This document shows positions 29,855 to 38,285 of a DNA stretch of 64,000 bases, piece by piece. The position numbers were made by a program, and so were the translations under genes. Each line of letters opens with the position of its first letter. Position 1 is the first letter of the stretch. The notes below the pieces were generated by a model. That model saw only the letters and a program-made list of their open reading frames with translations. It was not told where the DNA came from and did no database searches. Source of the DNA: Halomicrococcus gelatinilyticus (GTDB taxonomy: Archaea; Halobacteriota; Halobacteria; Halobacteriales; Haladaptataceae); NCBI GenBank assembly GCA_024227995.1, contig CP100466.1, positions 1 to 64,000 on the forward strand, written 5' to 3'.

Positions 29855-30721
29855 ATGACCGACACGGGGAGTCGACGGCGGTTCCTCCGCACCGCCTCCC
29901 TCGCCGCGCTCGCGCCGGCGTCGCTGGTGGGGCGAGCGAGCGGGGACAGCGCGGGCGAGGCGAATGGGGCAGCCGCGGGCGGCGGGCGAGACGACGAAAC
30001 CGGGCCGTCCAGCGGCGAGGGGAGCGAACGGAGCGAGAACGGAGTCGGAACGGGACGCGCCGACGGCGACCTGCCGCCGGCCGTCCGGGAGCGGGCGCGG
30101 CGGGCCGCCCACGAGGTCCGGCGGTCCGTGGTGAAGCTGACGGCGGGCGACGCGGTCGCCACCGGGTGGGTCGTCGACGACGGCCACGTCGTCACCAACG
30201 CACACGTCGTCGCCGAAACGGGACGGTTCGACGTCGAGACGTTCGACGGCCGCTCCGGGACGGCGGTCCGCGTCGGGTACCGGGCAGGCAGGGTACCCGA
30301 CGTCGCGCTGCTGGAGACGGACCTCGACGCGCCGCCACCACTCCCGACGACGGCCAGGGCGAGCGTATCGAGGGACGACCCCGTGCTGGTCGTGGGCCAT
30401 CCCCACGGGGTCGGCGACTGGGTGGCGAGCCTGGGGCGGTACGTCGACTACGAGGAGCGGACCGGGTGGCTGCTGGCCGACGTCCCGGTGGCGAGCGGGA
30501 GCAGCGGGTCGCCGCTCGCGACGCTCGACGGGGACGTGGTGGGGTGCGTCAAGGGGACGACCGGGCGCGACGACGAGCGGGAGCGACTGGACCGACCGGC
30601 GGCGGTCTACGAATCGTTCCCCCGCGGACGACTGACGACGGCGGTCCCGGCGGAGACGGTGAGAAGGTGGACGTCGCGGTGGCTGAACGGGGAGCGGGCT
30701 ACGGGCGCTTCCCGAGCGTAA
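29855..30721 (+). CDS. Tat-exported trypsin-like serine protease
   Basis: A 288-residue secreted protein. The twin-arginine signal SRRRFLRTASLAALAPASL is at residues 6-24. A low-complexity Gly/Glu/Ser linker (30-70) precedes a chymotrypsin-fold domain with all three catalytic residues visible: H117 in TNAHVV, D149 in PDVALLE, S217 in SGSSGSP. There is no PDZ domain. It is convergent with the HtrA-like gene, and the two 3' ends overlap by 23 bases, which is unusual and could couple their expression. Confidence 0.85.
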   Translation: MTDTGSRRRFLRTASLAALAPASLVGRASGDSAGEANGAAAGGGRDDETGPSSGEGSERSENGVGTGRADGDLPPAVRERARRAAHEVRRSVVKLTAGDAVATGWVVDDGHVVTNAHVVAETGRFDVETFDGRSGTAVRVGYRAGRVPDVALLETDLDAPPPLPTTARASVSRDDPVLVVGHPHGVGDWVASLGRYVDYEERTGWLLADVPVASGSSGSPLATLDGDVVGCVKGTTGRDDERERLDRPAAVYESFPRGRLTTAVPAETVRRWTSRWLNGERATGASRA

Positions 30722-31790
30722 GGTCGACGGTCTGCTCGGTGCCGTCCCGCACGACGGTCAGTTCGATGGTCTTCCCGGGACTCGTCTTCAGGGCGAGGAA
30801 GCTCGACAGGTCCTCCATCGTCTTCACCTCGGTGTCGTCCATGGCGGTGATGACGTCACCGCCGACGGGGACCAGTTCGCCGTCGACGAACTCGTCGTCG
30901 TCGCTCGACTGGAGGACGCCGTCCGAGGGGCCGTCGTCCATGACCTCCTCGACGATGACGCCGCGCGGCTCGTCGAGGCCGTTCGCCTCCGCGACGCTCG
31001 GGGTCACCGAGGCGAACAGGACGCCCATGTAGGCGTGGTCGTACTCGCCGTCCGCGATGAGTTCCGGGACGACGCGCCGGGTGAGCGCCGCCGAGATGCC
31101 GAAGGCGACGTTGTCGCCGCCGCCGGAGTTGATGACGGCGACGACCTCGCCGTCCAGGGAGACGATGGGGCCGCCGCTGTTGCCGGGGTTGACCGCAGCG
31201 TCGGTCTGGACGGCGTCGGGGATGCTGTACCCCGCCGGGCTCGGTATCGAGCGGTTCACGCCGCTGACGATGCCCGCGGTGACGGTGCCGTCGAGGCCGA
31301 ACGGGTTGCCGATGACGACGACCTCCTGGCCGACGACCGGTTCGTCGTCGACGAAGGCCAGCGGTCGCGCGTACTTCGGTCGGTCGTCGACGGCGATTGC
31401 GGCCAGGTCGCTGTGAGCGTCGCTGCCGACGACCGCGCCGGTGCGCCACTCGCCCTCGCGGAACCGGACCTCGGCCTCGTCGGCGGTTCCGACGACGTGG
31501 GCGTTGGTGACGACGTGGCCGTCGTCGTAGACGAAGCCGGTACCGCGTCCGGTTTCGGTCCGGACGAGCACGACCGAGCCGATGGTCTGCTGGTAGACCT
31601 GCGCGTAGACGCTCTCGGCCGCGCCGGCGGCGTCGGTCGCATCGTCCGCGGCGGCGGTCGTCGTCCTGGTCGTCGACGACGTGTCGGCCGTGGACGGATT
31701 GCTACCGGAGTTACATCCAGCAAGGCCGGCGGCCAGTCCCGCGCCCGCCAACTGCAGGAACCGTCGTCGAGACGATGGGTCTGTAGCCAT
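30699..31790 (-). CDS. HtrA/DegP-like lipoprotein protease with PDZ domain
   Basis: A 363-residue surface-anchored protease. Residues 1-26 are a Tat lipoprotein signal (SRRRFLQLAGAGLAAG, lipobox LAGC, C26), then a Thr/Ala-rich linker. The protease domain has H98 (TNAHVV), D128 (HSDLAAI) and S205 (NPGNSGGPI), the complete HtrA triad, plus VVVIGNPFGLDGTVTAGIVS. A PDZ domain occupies about 260-363 (YMGVLFASVTPSV, GVIVEEV, PVGGDVITAMDD). It probably degrades misfolded secreted proteins. It overlaps the 3' end of the neighbouring protease gene. Confidence 0.92.
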   Translation of the reverse strand: MATDPSSRRRFLQLAGAGLAAGLAGCNSGSNPSTADTSSTTRTTTAAADDATDAAGAAESVYAQVYQQTIGSVVLVRTETGRGTGFVYDDGHVVTNAHVVGTADEAEVRFREGEWRTGAVVGSDAHSDLAAIAVDDRPKYARPLAFVDDEPVVGQEVVVIGNPFGLDGTVTAGIVSGVNRSIPSPAGYSIPDAVQTDAAVNPGNSGGPIVSLDGEVVAVINSGGGDNVAFGISAALTRRVVPELIADGEYDHAYMGVLFASVTPSVAEANGLDEPRGVIVEEVMDDGPSDGVLQSSDDDEFVDGELVPVGGDVITAMDDTEVKTMEDLSSFLALKTSPGKTIELTVVRDGTEQTVDLTLGKRP

Positions 31791-31965
31791 CCTGTTCGTG
31801 TATTCGACGACGCACCTATCCTTCTTTCGCCACGTTCGTGCGAGGACACAGGACGGCGGCCACGGGAGCGGGAAACCGCGGGGGAGAGACGACGAACGGA
31901 CGGGGCGACCGGCGTGAAGCGGTCCGGGAACAACGCTCTTGCCGCTCGGTGGCGACGTACCCGAC

Positions 31966-32502
31966 ATGGGAACGATACTCGGTATCGCGACGCCCGCGGG
32001 TGTCGTGCTCGCCGGCGACCGACGGCACGCGAAGGGGTCGACGGTGACGAGCGACGGCGTCCAGCGGGTCCACGACTTCGGGCGGGTTGGCGCGGCAGCG
32101 GTCGGCGACCCGGGCGCGATTCGCTCGTTCGCGTCGCGGCTCGAGGCCGACCTCCGCGCGTACGAGACCGAGCACGGCGAGCCGATGTCGCTCGACCGCG
32201 TCGCGCACGTGGCCGGGGACCTCGCGTCCGACGCCGGCGTCGACGCGCTCGTCGCGGCCCGCGCCGACGACGGTAGCGCCGGGCTGCGGGAGCTCGGGCA
32301 GGACGGTAGCCTCGTCCACACGGAGCGGAGCGCGCTCGGCAGCGGCGCGCCGATAGCGTTCGGGCGCCTGGAGAGCGACGTCGCGGACGACGACCTGGAC
32401 GCGGTCGCCGCGTTCGCGCGCGACACGATGGCGACCGTGGCTGAGAGAGACACGGAGACGGGACCGGAGAGCGACACGTACCTGCTCGCGTCCGAGAGCT
32501 GA
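31966..32502 (+). CDS. Proteasome beta-like (Ntn-fold) protein lacking the catalytic threonine
   Basis: A 178-residue protein aligning with proteasome beta subunits through ILGIATPAGVVLAGDRR at the N-terminus and ALGSGAPIAFGRLE later (family: A(I/M)GSGS). Counting from GVVLAxD, D18 corresponds to the conserved Asp17. The position of the nucleophile Thr1 is Gly2, and that of Lys33 is an Arg (about residue 34). It should therefore be proteolytically inactive or use another nucleophile (T3 is adjacent). It is shorter than the usual 200-240 residues and is not next to other proteasome genes. Confidence 0.65.
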   Translation: MGTILGIATPAGVVLAGDRRHAKGSTVTSDGVQRVHDFGRVGAAAVGDPGAIRSFASRLEADLRAYETEHGEPMSLDRVAHVAGDLASDAGVDALVAARADDGSAGLRELGQDGSLVHTERSALGSGAPIAFGRLESDVADDDLDAVAAFARDTMATVAERDTETGPESDTYLLASES

Positions 32503-32574
32503 CGGGCCCGAGGGCTGACGGGCCGACGCGCTACGCGCGGAGCAGGCGACGAGAAACGGGACGGCGAGAGAGGT

Positions 32575-32994
32575 TCAGTACGGCGGCGATTCGGTCTCGA
32601 TGACCCCGGCGAGGTTGGTCATCTCGTCGGTGAGCAACACGACGAGGTCGTCGAGCGTGAAGATGCCGGAGAGGTTCCCGTCGTCGACGACGGGCATCCG
32701 CCTGACGCCCTCGTCGGCCATGGTCGCCGTCGCCTCGAAGATCCCCTGGTCGGCGTCCACCGTGACGGGCGTCTCGGTCATGATCTCCTCGGCGGTCACC
32801 TCCGTCGGGTCCTCGCGCGGTTCGAGCACCTGGATCGCCAGGTCGCGGTCGGTGACGATGCCGACGGGGTCGTCGTCCTCCTCGATGACCACGCTGCCGA
32901 CCTTCTCCTCCGCCATGACGGTCGCGAGATTACCTGCCGACTGGTCCCGGCCGGCGGTCATTACCTCAGTTCGAGCGATGTCCTGGATTGGCAT
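32575..32994 (-). CDS. CBS-domain pair protein
   Basis: A 139-residue protein made entirely of two CBS motifs. The first is IARTEVMTAGRDQSAGNLA with IVTDRDLAIQV. The second is AEEIMTETPVTVDADQGIFE with MPVVDDGNLSGIFTLDDLVV. Such stand-alone pairs bind adenine nucleotides and sense energy state. The partner is not evident from the neighbourhood. Confidence 0.9.
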   Translation of the reverse strand: MPIQDIARTEVMTAGRDQSAGNLATVMAEEKVGSVVIEEDDDPVGIVTDRDLAIQVLEPREDPTEVTAEEIMTETPVTVDADQGIFEATATMADEGVRRMPVVDDGNLSGIFTLDDLVVLLTDEMTNLAGVIETESPPY

Positions 32995-33179
32995 TGTCCG
33001 GTTACCCCCGCACCAGTCGACGACGGTCAGCGGTAAAACTGTACGGGCGGCCGAGACTCGGCGTCACCGGTTCGAACCGCCGGTCGACAACGACGGCTGC
33101 GCGCCGAAGTCCGGCAGACCGTCGCAAGGCCGGCAACGCTATCGCGATGTACGTTGACAATCCACATGGGAGAGAGACG

Positions 33180-34577
33180 ATGGGAACGAACGTACTCGCG
33201 GAAGCAGACCTCGAACGACTCGAGACAGAGTTCCGGGGGACGGTGCTCCGACCGGACGACCCGGCGTACGAGAGCGCCCGGGAGGTGTGGAACGGGATGA
33301 TAGACGAGCGGCCGGCCGTCATCACACGGCCGACGGGCGTCGCCGACGTCCGCATCGCGGTGGACGTCGCCGGCGACGCCGACGTGCCGATCGCGGTCCG
33401 AGGGGGTGGGCACGGCGTCGCGGGGACAGCGGTCGCCGACGACAGCCTCGTGGTCGACCTCTCGGGGATGGCCAGCGTATTCGTGAACCGGGAGGAGGGG
33501 ACCGTCCGCGTCCAGGGCGGCGCGACGTGGGGCGACGTGGACCACGAGACCCGGCCCTACGGCCTCGTCGTGCCGGGCGGCGTGGTCTCCACGACCGGCG
33601 TCGCGGGCCTGACGCTCGGCGGCGGCTACGGCTGGACCCGCCGGAAGTGGGGGCTGACCTGCGACAGCCTGCGCTCGACGGAGGTGGTCACGGCCGACGG
33701 CGACGTCGTCACCGCCAGCGCGACGGAGCACGAGGACCTGTTCTGGGCGCTGCGCGGCGGTGGCGGCAACTTCGGCGTCGTCACGTCCTTCGAGTTCGAC
33801 GCCCACGAGCTCGGGCCGGAGGTGTACCTCTGTGGCGCGCTCTATCCGCTTGACGACGGCGAGGCGGTGTTGCGAGCGTGGCGGGAGTTCGCGCCTGACG
33901 CACCCGAGGCGGTGACCGTGGACGCGGTACTGTGGAGCGTTCCGGCGGAGCCGACGTTCCCGGAGGACCTCCACGGCGAGCCGTTCGTCGGCATGATGGG
34001 CATGTACGCCGGCCCGGTCGAGGAGGGCGAGAAGGCGCTGGCGCCGATGCGCGAACTGGCGACCCCGATGCTCGACATGAGCGGACCGATGCCGTACGTC
34101 GCGGTGCAGTCCATGCTCGACGCCGAGTTCCCGAACGGGGACCGCTACTACTGGAAGTCCCACTACCTGCCGGAACTCGACGACGAGGCCATCGCGACCG
34201 TCGTCGACTACGCGCGGGAGCGACCGTCGCCGCGGTCGACGATTCCCATCCGGTCGCGCGGCGGGGCCATCGCCGACGTCGCGCCAGGGGCGACGGCGTT
34301 CGGCGAGCGGACGGCGCCGTTCCTGCTCAGCATCGACGGCACGTGGTCGGACCCGGCCGACGACGAGGAAAACGTCGAGTGGGTCCAGTCGTTCTGGGAC
34401 GCCATGGAGCCGCACTCGACCGGCGAGGAGTACGCCAACTTCGCCATGTTCGACGCCGAGGCGGAACGAGCGTCGTTCGGCCGGAACGCGGAGCGGCTGG
34501 CCGCGGTGAAGGCGCGCTACGACCCGCAGAACCGGTTCCGACACAACGCGAACGTCAGGCCGAGCGCCGCGACGTAG
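33180..34577 (+). CDS. FAD-dependent oxidase of the berberine-bridge type, histidine-linked flavin
   Basis: A 465-residue oxidoreductase. The PCMH-type FAD-binding domain has VAVRGGGHGVAG-type sequence, with H78 in the position that binds FAD covalently, and GGVVSTTGVAGLTLGGGYGW. The cysteine that makes the second flavin link in bicovalent members is not present at the usual site (VVST instead). The C-terminal BBE motif is recognisable (RYDPQNRFRHNANV). The substrate may be a sugar or a phenolic or alcohol compound and is unknown. The ATG at 33180 fits the domain start, and an ATG 11 codons upstream is possible. Confidence 0.85.
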   Translation: MGTNVLAEADLERLETEFRGTVLRPDDPAYESAREVWNGMIDERPAVITRPTGVADVRIAVDVAGDADVPIAVRGGGHGVAGTAVADDSLVVDLSGMASVFVNREEGTVRVQGGATWGDVDHETRPYGLVVPGGVVSTTGVAGLTLGGGYGWTRRKWGLTCDSLRSTEVVTADGDVVTASATEHEDLFWALRGGGGNFGVVTSFEFDAHELGPEVYLCGALYPLDDGEAVLRAWREFAPDAPEAVTVDAVLWSVPAEPTFPEDLHGEPFVGMMGMYAGPVEEGEKALAPMRELATPMLDMSGPMPYVAVQSMLDAEFPNGDRYYWKSHYLPELDDEAIATVVDYARERPSPRSTIPIRSRGGAIADVAPGATAFGERTAPFLLSIDGTWSDPADDEENVEWVQSFWDAMEPHSTGEEYANFAMFDAEAERASFGRNAERLAAVKARYDPQNRFRHNANVRPSAAT

Positions 34578-34932
34578 GCGAGCGGCACGACGGGGACGAC
34601 TGCCGGGACGTCCGGGCAGGTTCGGTACCGTCGGGGTCGACGTCTCGCCGACGCCGGGGCGTCCGCTCGCCGTCCGACTCGCCGACGCCAGGATGACCGT
34701 CGAGCGCGGGCAACAGGACGCGCAGGTCGGCACCGCTACGGTCGCGGACAAGCAGGTCCAGCGCACGCTCGACGCCCGCAGCGCGGCGTTCGAGCGTCGC
34801 GACGCGTTCCCTGGCGACGGGCACGCTCTGGGCGACGGCGTCGCGACCCTCGCGGACGGCGTCCAGCGACTCCACGAGCACGGCTATCGTCTCGGGCACC
34901 GGGGACGGTCGGTCGTCGGAAGAGAGCGTCAC
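34555..34932 (-). CDS. Possible small coiled-coil protein downstream of mobA
   Basis: If translated from the GTG at 34932, a 125-residue product results whose first 60 residues form a plausible helix (ETIAVLVESLDAVREGRD, VARERVATLERRAAGVERAL). The C-terminal half is low-complexity, basic and Ser/Arg-rich. It lies 25 bases after mobA on the same strand, so it could be co-transcribed, but its end overlaps the 3' end of the oxidase gene on the other strand and the basic tail is unlike haloarchaeal proteins. I do not recognise a family. Confidence 0.35.
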   Translation of the reverse strand: MTLSSDDRPSPVPETIAVLVESLDAVREGRDAVAQSVPVARERVATLERRAAGVERALDLLVRDRSGADLRVLLPALDGHPGVGESDGERTPRRRRDVDPDGTEPARTSRQSSPSCRSPTSRRSA

Positions 34933-34957
34933 GGTTGGGCCGACGGCGGACCGGGAA

Positions 34958-35575
34958 TTAGTCCTGCCGGCGGAGGCGGTCGGCGGCCGCGTGGAACGCC
35001 GCGCGGGTGTCGAGGCTGTCGAAGCTGTCGAGGCTGCCTCGCTCGCGGAGTTCCTCGACGCCGACGGTGACATAGTCGAGGTCGAACAGCGGTGCGATTA
35101 TCTTCCTGTCGCCGCGTTCGAGCGCCTTGTCGCAGGCGTCGGCCATCGCGTCGGCGCGGTAGGCGGCGTGGGTGGTCTCGAACCACTCGTCGGGCCGCGG
35201 GACGGCGGCGTCGAAGCCCTCCGCGCGCTCCAGCAGGTAGGCGACGAGGTCGGGGTCGACGAACGGCATGTCGCAGGCAGCGACGAAGGCGTACTCCGTC
35301 TCGACCGCGCGCAGGCCGGTCCTGATGCCGGCCATCGGGCCCTCGTCGGGGTCCTCGTCGAGCGCGAACGCCACCGGCAGGTCGTAGTCGTCCAGCGCGA
35401 TGGCTATCGCGTCGTGCTGGTCCTCGCGGCAGTTCACCACGAGCGATTCGACGGCGGGCCCGAGGCGGTCGGCGACCCGGCGGACCATCGGCGTCCCGGC
35501 CAGGTCGGCGACCGCCTTGTCAGCGTCGCCGAACCGCGTCGACCGACCGCCGGCGATCACGACTCCCGTTGACAC
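34958..35575 (-). CDS. mobA: Molybdenum cofactor guanylyltransferase (MobA)
   Basis: A 205-residue cytoplasmic enzyme that attaches GMP to molybdopterin to give the bis-MGD or MGD cofactor. The GTP-binding signature VIAGGRSTRFGDADKAVA is at residues 6-23, followed by DEDPDEGPMAGIRTGL and FVAACDMPFVDPDL carrying the metal-binding Asp. Length matches the family. It starts at a GTG (35575). No molybdoenzyme gene lies nearby. A related MobA-like CTP:sugar transferase is less likely because of the ACDMPF motif. Confidence 0.88.
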   Translation of the reverse strand: MSTGVVIAGGRSTRFGDADKAVADLAGTPMVRRVADRLGPAVESLVVNCREDQHDAIAIALDDYDLPVAFALDEDPDEGPMAGIRTGLRAVETEYAFVAACDMPFVDPDLVAYLLERAEGFDAAVPRPDEWFETTHAAYRADAMADACDKALERGDRKIIAPLFDLDYVTVGVEELRERGSLDSFDSLDTRAAFHAAADRLRRQD

Positions 35576-35620
35576 GTGTCGCGGGTAGGCGCGGCGGGGG
35601 CAAGAAAGTGTGGGTGGGTC

Positions 35621-36733
35621 TCAGAGCGGTTGCCACGTCCGCGGCGAGTCGTTGAGGCGCTCGCAGCCGTCCCCGGTGACGACGACGAGGTCCTCGATGC
35701 GGACGCCGAACTCGCCCGGCAGGTAGACGCCGGGTTCGACGCTGAACACCATCCCGGGTTCCAGTTCCGTCTCGTTGCCCTCGACGATGTACGGCCCCTC
35801 GTGGACGTCGAGGCCGACGCCGTGACCGGTGCGGTGGACGAACCGCTCGCCGTAGCCGTACGACTCGACGACCTCGCGGGCGGCGCGGTCGACCGACTCC
35901 GCGGTGACGCCGGGTTCGACCGCCTCGATACCCGCCCGGAGCGCCTCGCGGACCGCGCGGTGGGCGCGGTCGAACTCCTCGGGCGGCGACCCGTCGAAGA
36001 CGACCGTCCGCGTCTGGTCGCCGGGGTAGCCGTCGACGAACGCGCCGAAGTCGAGAACCACGGGGTCGCCCGGTTCGATCTCGCGGTCACCGTGGCCGTG
36101 GTGGGGTTTCGCGCCGTTCGGCCCGGCACCGACGATGGTCTCGAACGCCGGTTCCTCGCCGCCGGCGTCGGCGAGTCGCGACTCTATCTCGCGGGCGAGT
36201 TCCGCCTCGGTCATCCCGACGGCGTCCGCGCCGAGTTCGCGGACGGCGACGCTGACGTCGTCCGCGACGGCCGCGGCGCGTCGCAGCGCCGCTACTTCGG
36301 CGTCGTCCTTGCGCGTCCGGAGCGGTTCGAGCACCTCGCTCGCGAGGCCGAACCCGGCATCGGGCAGGGCGGCACGGAGGTCCTGGGTGAACAGCGCCCA
36401 CATGCGGTCGTCGAGCAGGAGGCGGCCACCGGCGAGGTCCAGGTCGGCAGCGACGTCGCGGACGAGGTCGAGCGGGTCGTCGCCGTCGCTCCACGTCCGC
36501 ACGTCAGCCACCCACGATTCCTCGGCGAGTTGCTCGTCGTACATCTCCGGGGCGACGAACGCGGGGTCGCCCGCGGCGGGGACGAAGAGGAGGAGGTGGC
36601 GCTCGCCGGGCTCCTCGCGGAAGCCGGAGAGGTAGTAGAGGTTCGTGCTCGGGAAGCAGACGACGCCGTCGGCGTCGACCGCCTGGAGTCGCTGCTGACA
36701 GCGACGGGTGCGTTCCTCGAAGACCTCGGTCAT
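35621..36733 (-). CDS. M24-family Xaa-Pro aminopeptidase-like metallopeptidase
   Basis: A 370-residue cytoplasmic peptidase. Residues 1-130 form the creatinase-type N-terminal domain ([19 protein letters not shown]). The pita-bread catalytic domain retains all five metal ligands: D in VVLDFGAF, D in [10 protein letters not shown] in [14 protein letters not shown] in FSVEPGVY and E in RIEDLVVV. It is expected to remove N-terminal residues preceding proline with two Mn2+ or Co2+ ions. The ATG at 36733 gives the family-like start [11 protein letters not shown]. Confidence 0.92.
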   Translation of the reverse strand: MTEVFEERTRRCQQRLQAVDADGVVCFPSTNLYYLSGFREEPGERHLLLFVPAAGDPAFVAPEMYDEQLAEESWVADVRTWSDGDDPLDLVRDVAADLDLAGGRLLLDDRMWALFTQDLRAALPDAGFGLASEVLEPLRTRKDDAEVAALRRAAAVADDVSVAVRELGADAVGMTEAELAREIESRLADAGGEEPAFETIVGAGPNGAKPHHGHGDREIEPGDPVVLDFGAFVDGYPGDQTRTVVFDGSPPEEFDRAHRAVREALRAGIEAVEPGVTAESVDRAAREVVESYGYGERFVHRTGHGVGLDVHEGPYIVEGNETELEPGMVFSVEPGVYLPGEFGVRIEDLVVVTGDGCERLNDSPRTWQPL

Positions 36734-36974
36734 ACCGGCATCCACGGACGGAGGGGGCTAAAAGCTCCCGTCGTCGCGCGCCGGCCCGGTTCCGGTCGGT
36801 CACCTCGAAGCGAACGCCGCCTGCCTGAACGGCGACTCGTCGGTCGCGAGCAGGTCGTCGAGCGACGCCGGCCCGAGCACCGCTACCGGCTCCTGGCCCG
36901 GCTGCGGACGTCGGGGCTGCGTGGAACGACGCACGAGGACAACCACTTTGTCGATTCGATACGTATCGCGGTCC

Positions 36975-37601
36975 ATGTACGACCGGATCCTCGTTCCGAC
37001 CGACGGTGGCACGGCGACCCGAGAGGCGGCGAAGCACGCGATAGACGTGGCGGGCAAGTACGACGCGACGGTGCACGCACTCTACGTCGTCGGGACCGAC
37101 CGTCTGGAGCGGGCCGGGTCGTCACGGGACGAACTCGAAGCCGAGGGCCGGGAGGCGACCGAGGCCATCGCCGAGCGCGCCGGCGACGAGGGCGTGGAGT
37201 TCGTCACGGCCATCGAGGAGGGTCGTCCGTCGGACCGCATCTTCGAGTACGTCGACGACAACGACGTCGACCTCGTCGTCATGGGGACGCACGGGCGGAC
37301 CGGCGTCGGTCGCGTCCTGCTCGGCAGCGTCGCCGAGCGCGTCATCCGGCGGTCCGAGGTGCCCGTGATGGCGGTCCGGGCCACCGGCGAGCGCACGGTC
37401 GGGACCGCCGACGGGGCCATCACGGTCGCTCGTGAGGCGCTGGCGACGGAGGGCCACGACGACGTCTCGGTCACCGAAGAGCCGTACCGCGCCGCGAACA
37501 CGTGGATCGTCCGCGCCGAGAACGACGAGGAGGCGTTCAACGTCCACGTCGACCCGTCGACGGGCGAGACGAGCGTCGCCCGCATCCGCAATCGGGACTG
37601 A
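36975..37601 (+). CDS. Universal stress protein with extra C-terminal domain
   Basis: A 208-residue protein. Residues 1-140 are one UspA domain (MYDRILVPTDGGTATREAA, then VVMGTHGRTGVGRVLLGSVA with the ATP-binding G-2x-G-9x-G-S motif). The remaining 65 or so residues (ITVAREALATEGHDDVSVTE, TWIVRAENDEEAFNVHVDP) look like a separate PepSY/DUF-type alpha-beta unit rather than a second Usp domain, an uncommon fusion. The start at 36975 was chosen because MYDRILVPTDG is the standard family beginning. Confidence 0.87.
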   Translation: MYDRILVPTDGGTATREAAKHAIDVAGKYDATVHALYVVGTDRLERAGSSRDELEAEGREATEAIAERAGDEGVEFVTAIEEGRPSDRIFEYVDDNDVDLVVMGTHGRTGVGRVLLGSVAERVIRRSEVPVMAVRATGERTVGTADGAITVAREALATEGHDDVSVTEEPYRAANTWIVRAENDEEAFNVHVDPSTGETSVARIRNRD

Positions 37602-37661
37602 CCGCCGCCGTCGCGACCGGCGAGAGACGACTCGCCGCGACCGGCCGCGACGTCGCGACTG

Positions 37662-37949
37662 TCAGTAGTTCTCGCGCCGGAGATCCTCGAGGTGCTCCTG
37701 GAGCTGGTCGAACTTCGACACGTCGACGAACGCGTACTCCGCGCCGCCGAAGAACGAATCGGGGACCTCCGCGCCGGTGAGCAGGAGGTCGGGGTCGGCG
37801 TCGACGTGGTTCACCTTGTCCATCGGAACGACGCGGACGTTCTCGCCCGCGTCGAGACAGACGACGGCGTTCTCCTGTACGAGGACGCCGTCGAACTCCT
37901 GGGCTTCGTACTCGTCGACTTCGAACACGGTCGGTCGTCGGGGAGGCAT
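37662..37949 (-). CDS. Small haloarchaeal protein of unknown function
   Basis: A 95-residue acidic protein (PPRRPTVFEVDEYEAQEF, VVPMDKVNHVDADPDLLLTG, KFDQLQEHLEDLRRENY). No catalytic motif or signal is visible. Its composition and codon use are normal for real haloarchaeal genes. It is divergent from the small gene at 37984 by 34 bases, so the two probably share a promoter region (ATTTACTCGTCGC on the minus strand). Confidence 0.65.
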   Translation of the reverse strand: MPPRRPTVFEVDEYEAQEFDGVLVQENAVVCLDAGENVRVVPMDKVNHVDADPDLLLTGAEVPDSFFGGAEYAFVDVSKFDQLQEHLEDLRRENY

Positions 37950-37983
37950 AGCAGTTACTACGCGGAGCGACGAGTAAATCACT

Positions 37984-38262
37984 ATGGACGAGACGGAACT
38001 CGACCGCCGGCTCCGCGAGGCGTTCGACGCGCCGGCGGACGAGCGCCGGGTGGTCGTCCGACAGGCGCGCGACCTCGCGGATTCGGGCGCGTACTACGAC
38101 GACGCCGGCGTCGACCTGACGGCAGCTGCGATGGTCGACAACCTGCAGGACGCGCCCGCCGGCCACTCGCTCCCCGAGCGGTGGAACTGGTGGATGGGTG
38201 CGCTCGAGCTCGCGTACGGCGGCTACGCGGAGTTCCAGATCAGGCGGTGGCGGACGGGGTGA
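37984..38262 (+). CDS. Small haloarchaeal protein of unknown function
   Basis: A 92-residue acidic, mostly helical protein (ELDRRLREAFDAPADERRVV, LTAAAMVDNLQDAP, RWNWWMGALELAYGGYAEFQ). The Trp/Tyr-rich segment near residue 68 suggests a packed core. I recognise no domain. It is divergent from 37662-37949. Confidence 0.65.
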   Translation: MDETELDRRLREAFDAPADERRVVVRQARDLADSGAYYDDAGVDLTAAAMVDNLQDAPAGHSLPERWNWWMGALELAYGGYAEFQIRRWRTG

Positions 38263-38285
38263 CCGTTCGAGGTCGGGGAGGAGCG

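Noticed and set aside
33180..34577. Bicovalent flavin attachment (His plus Cys)
   Set aside because: The His is present, but the sequence at the usual cysteine site reads VVST, and the cysteine in GLTCDSL is at a different position.
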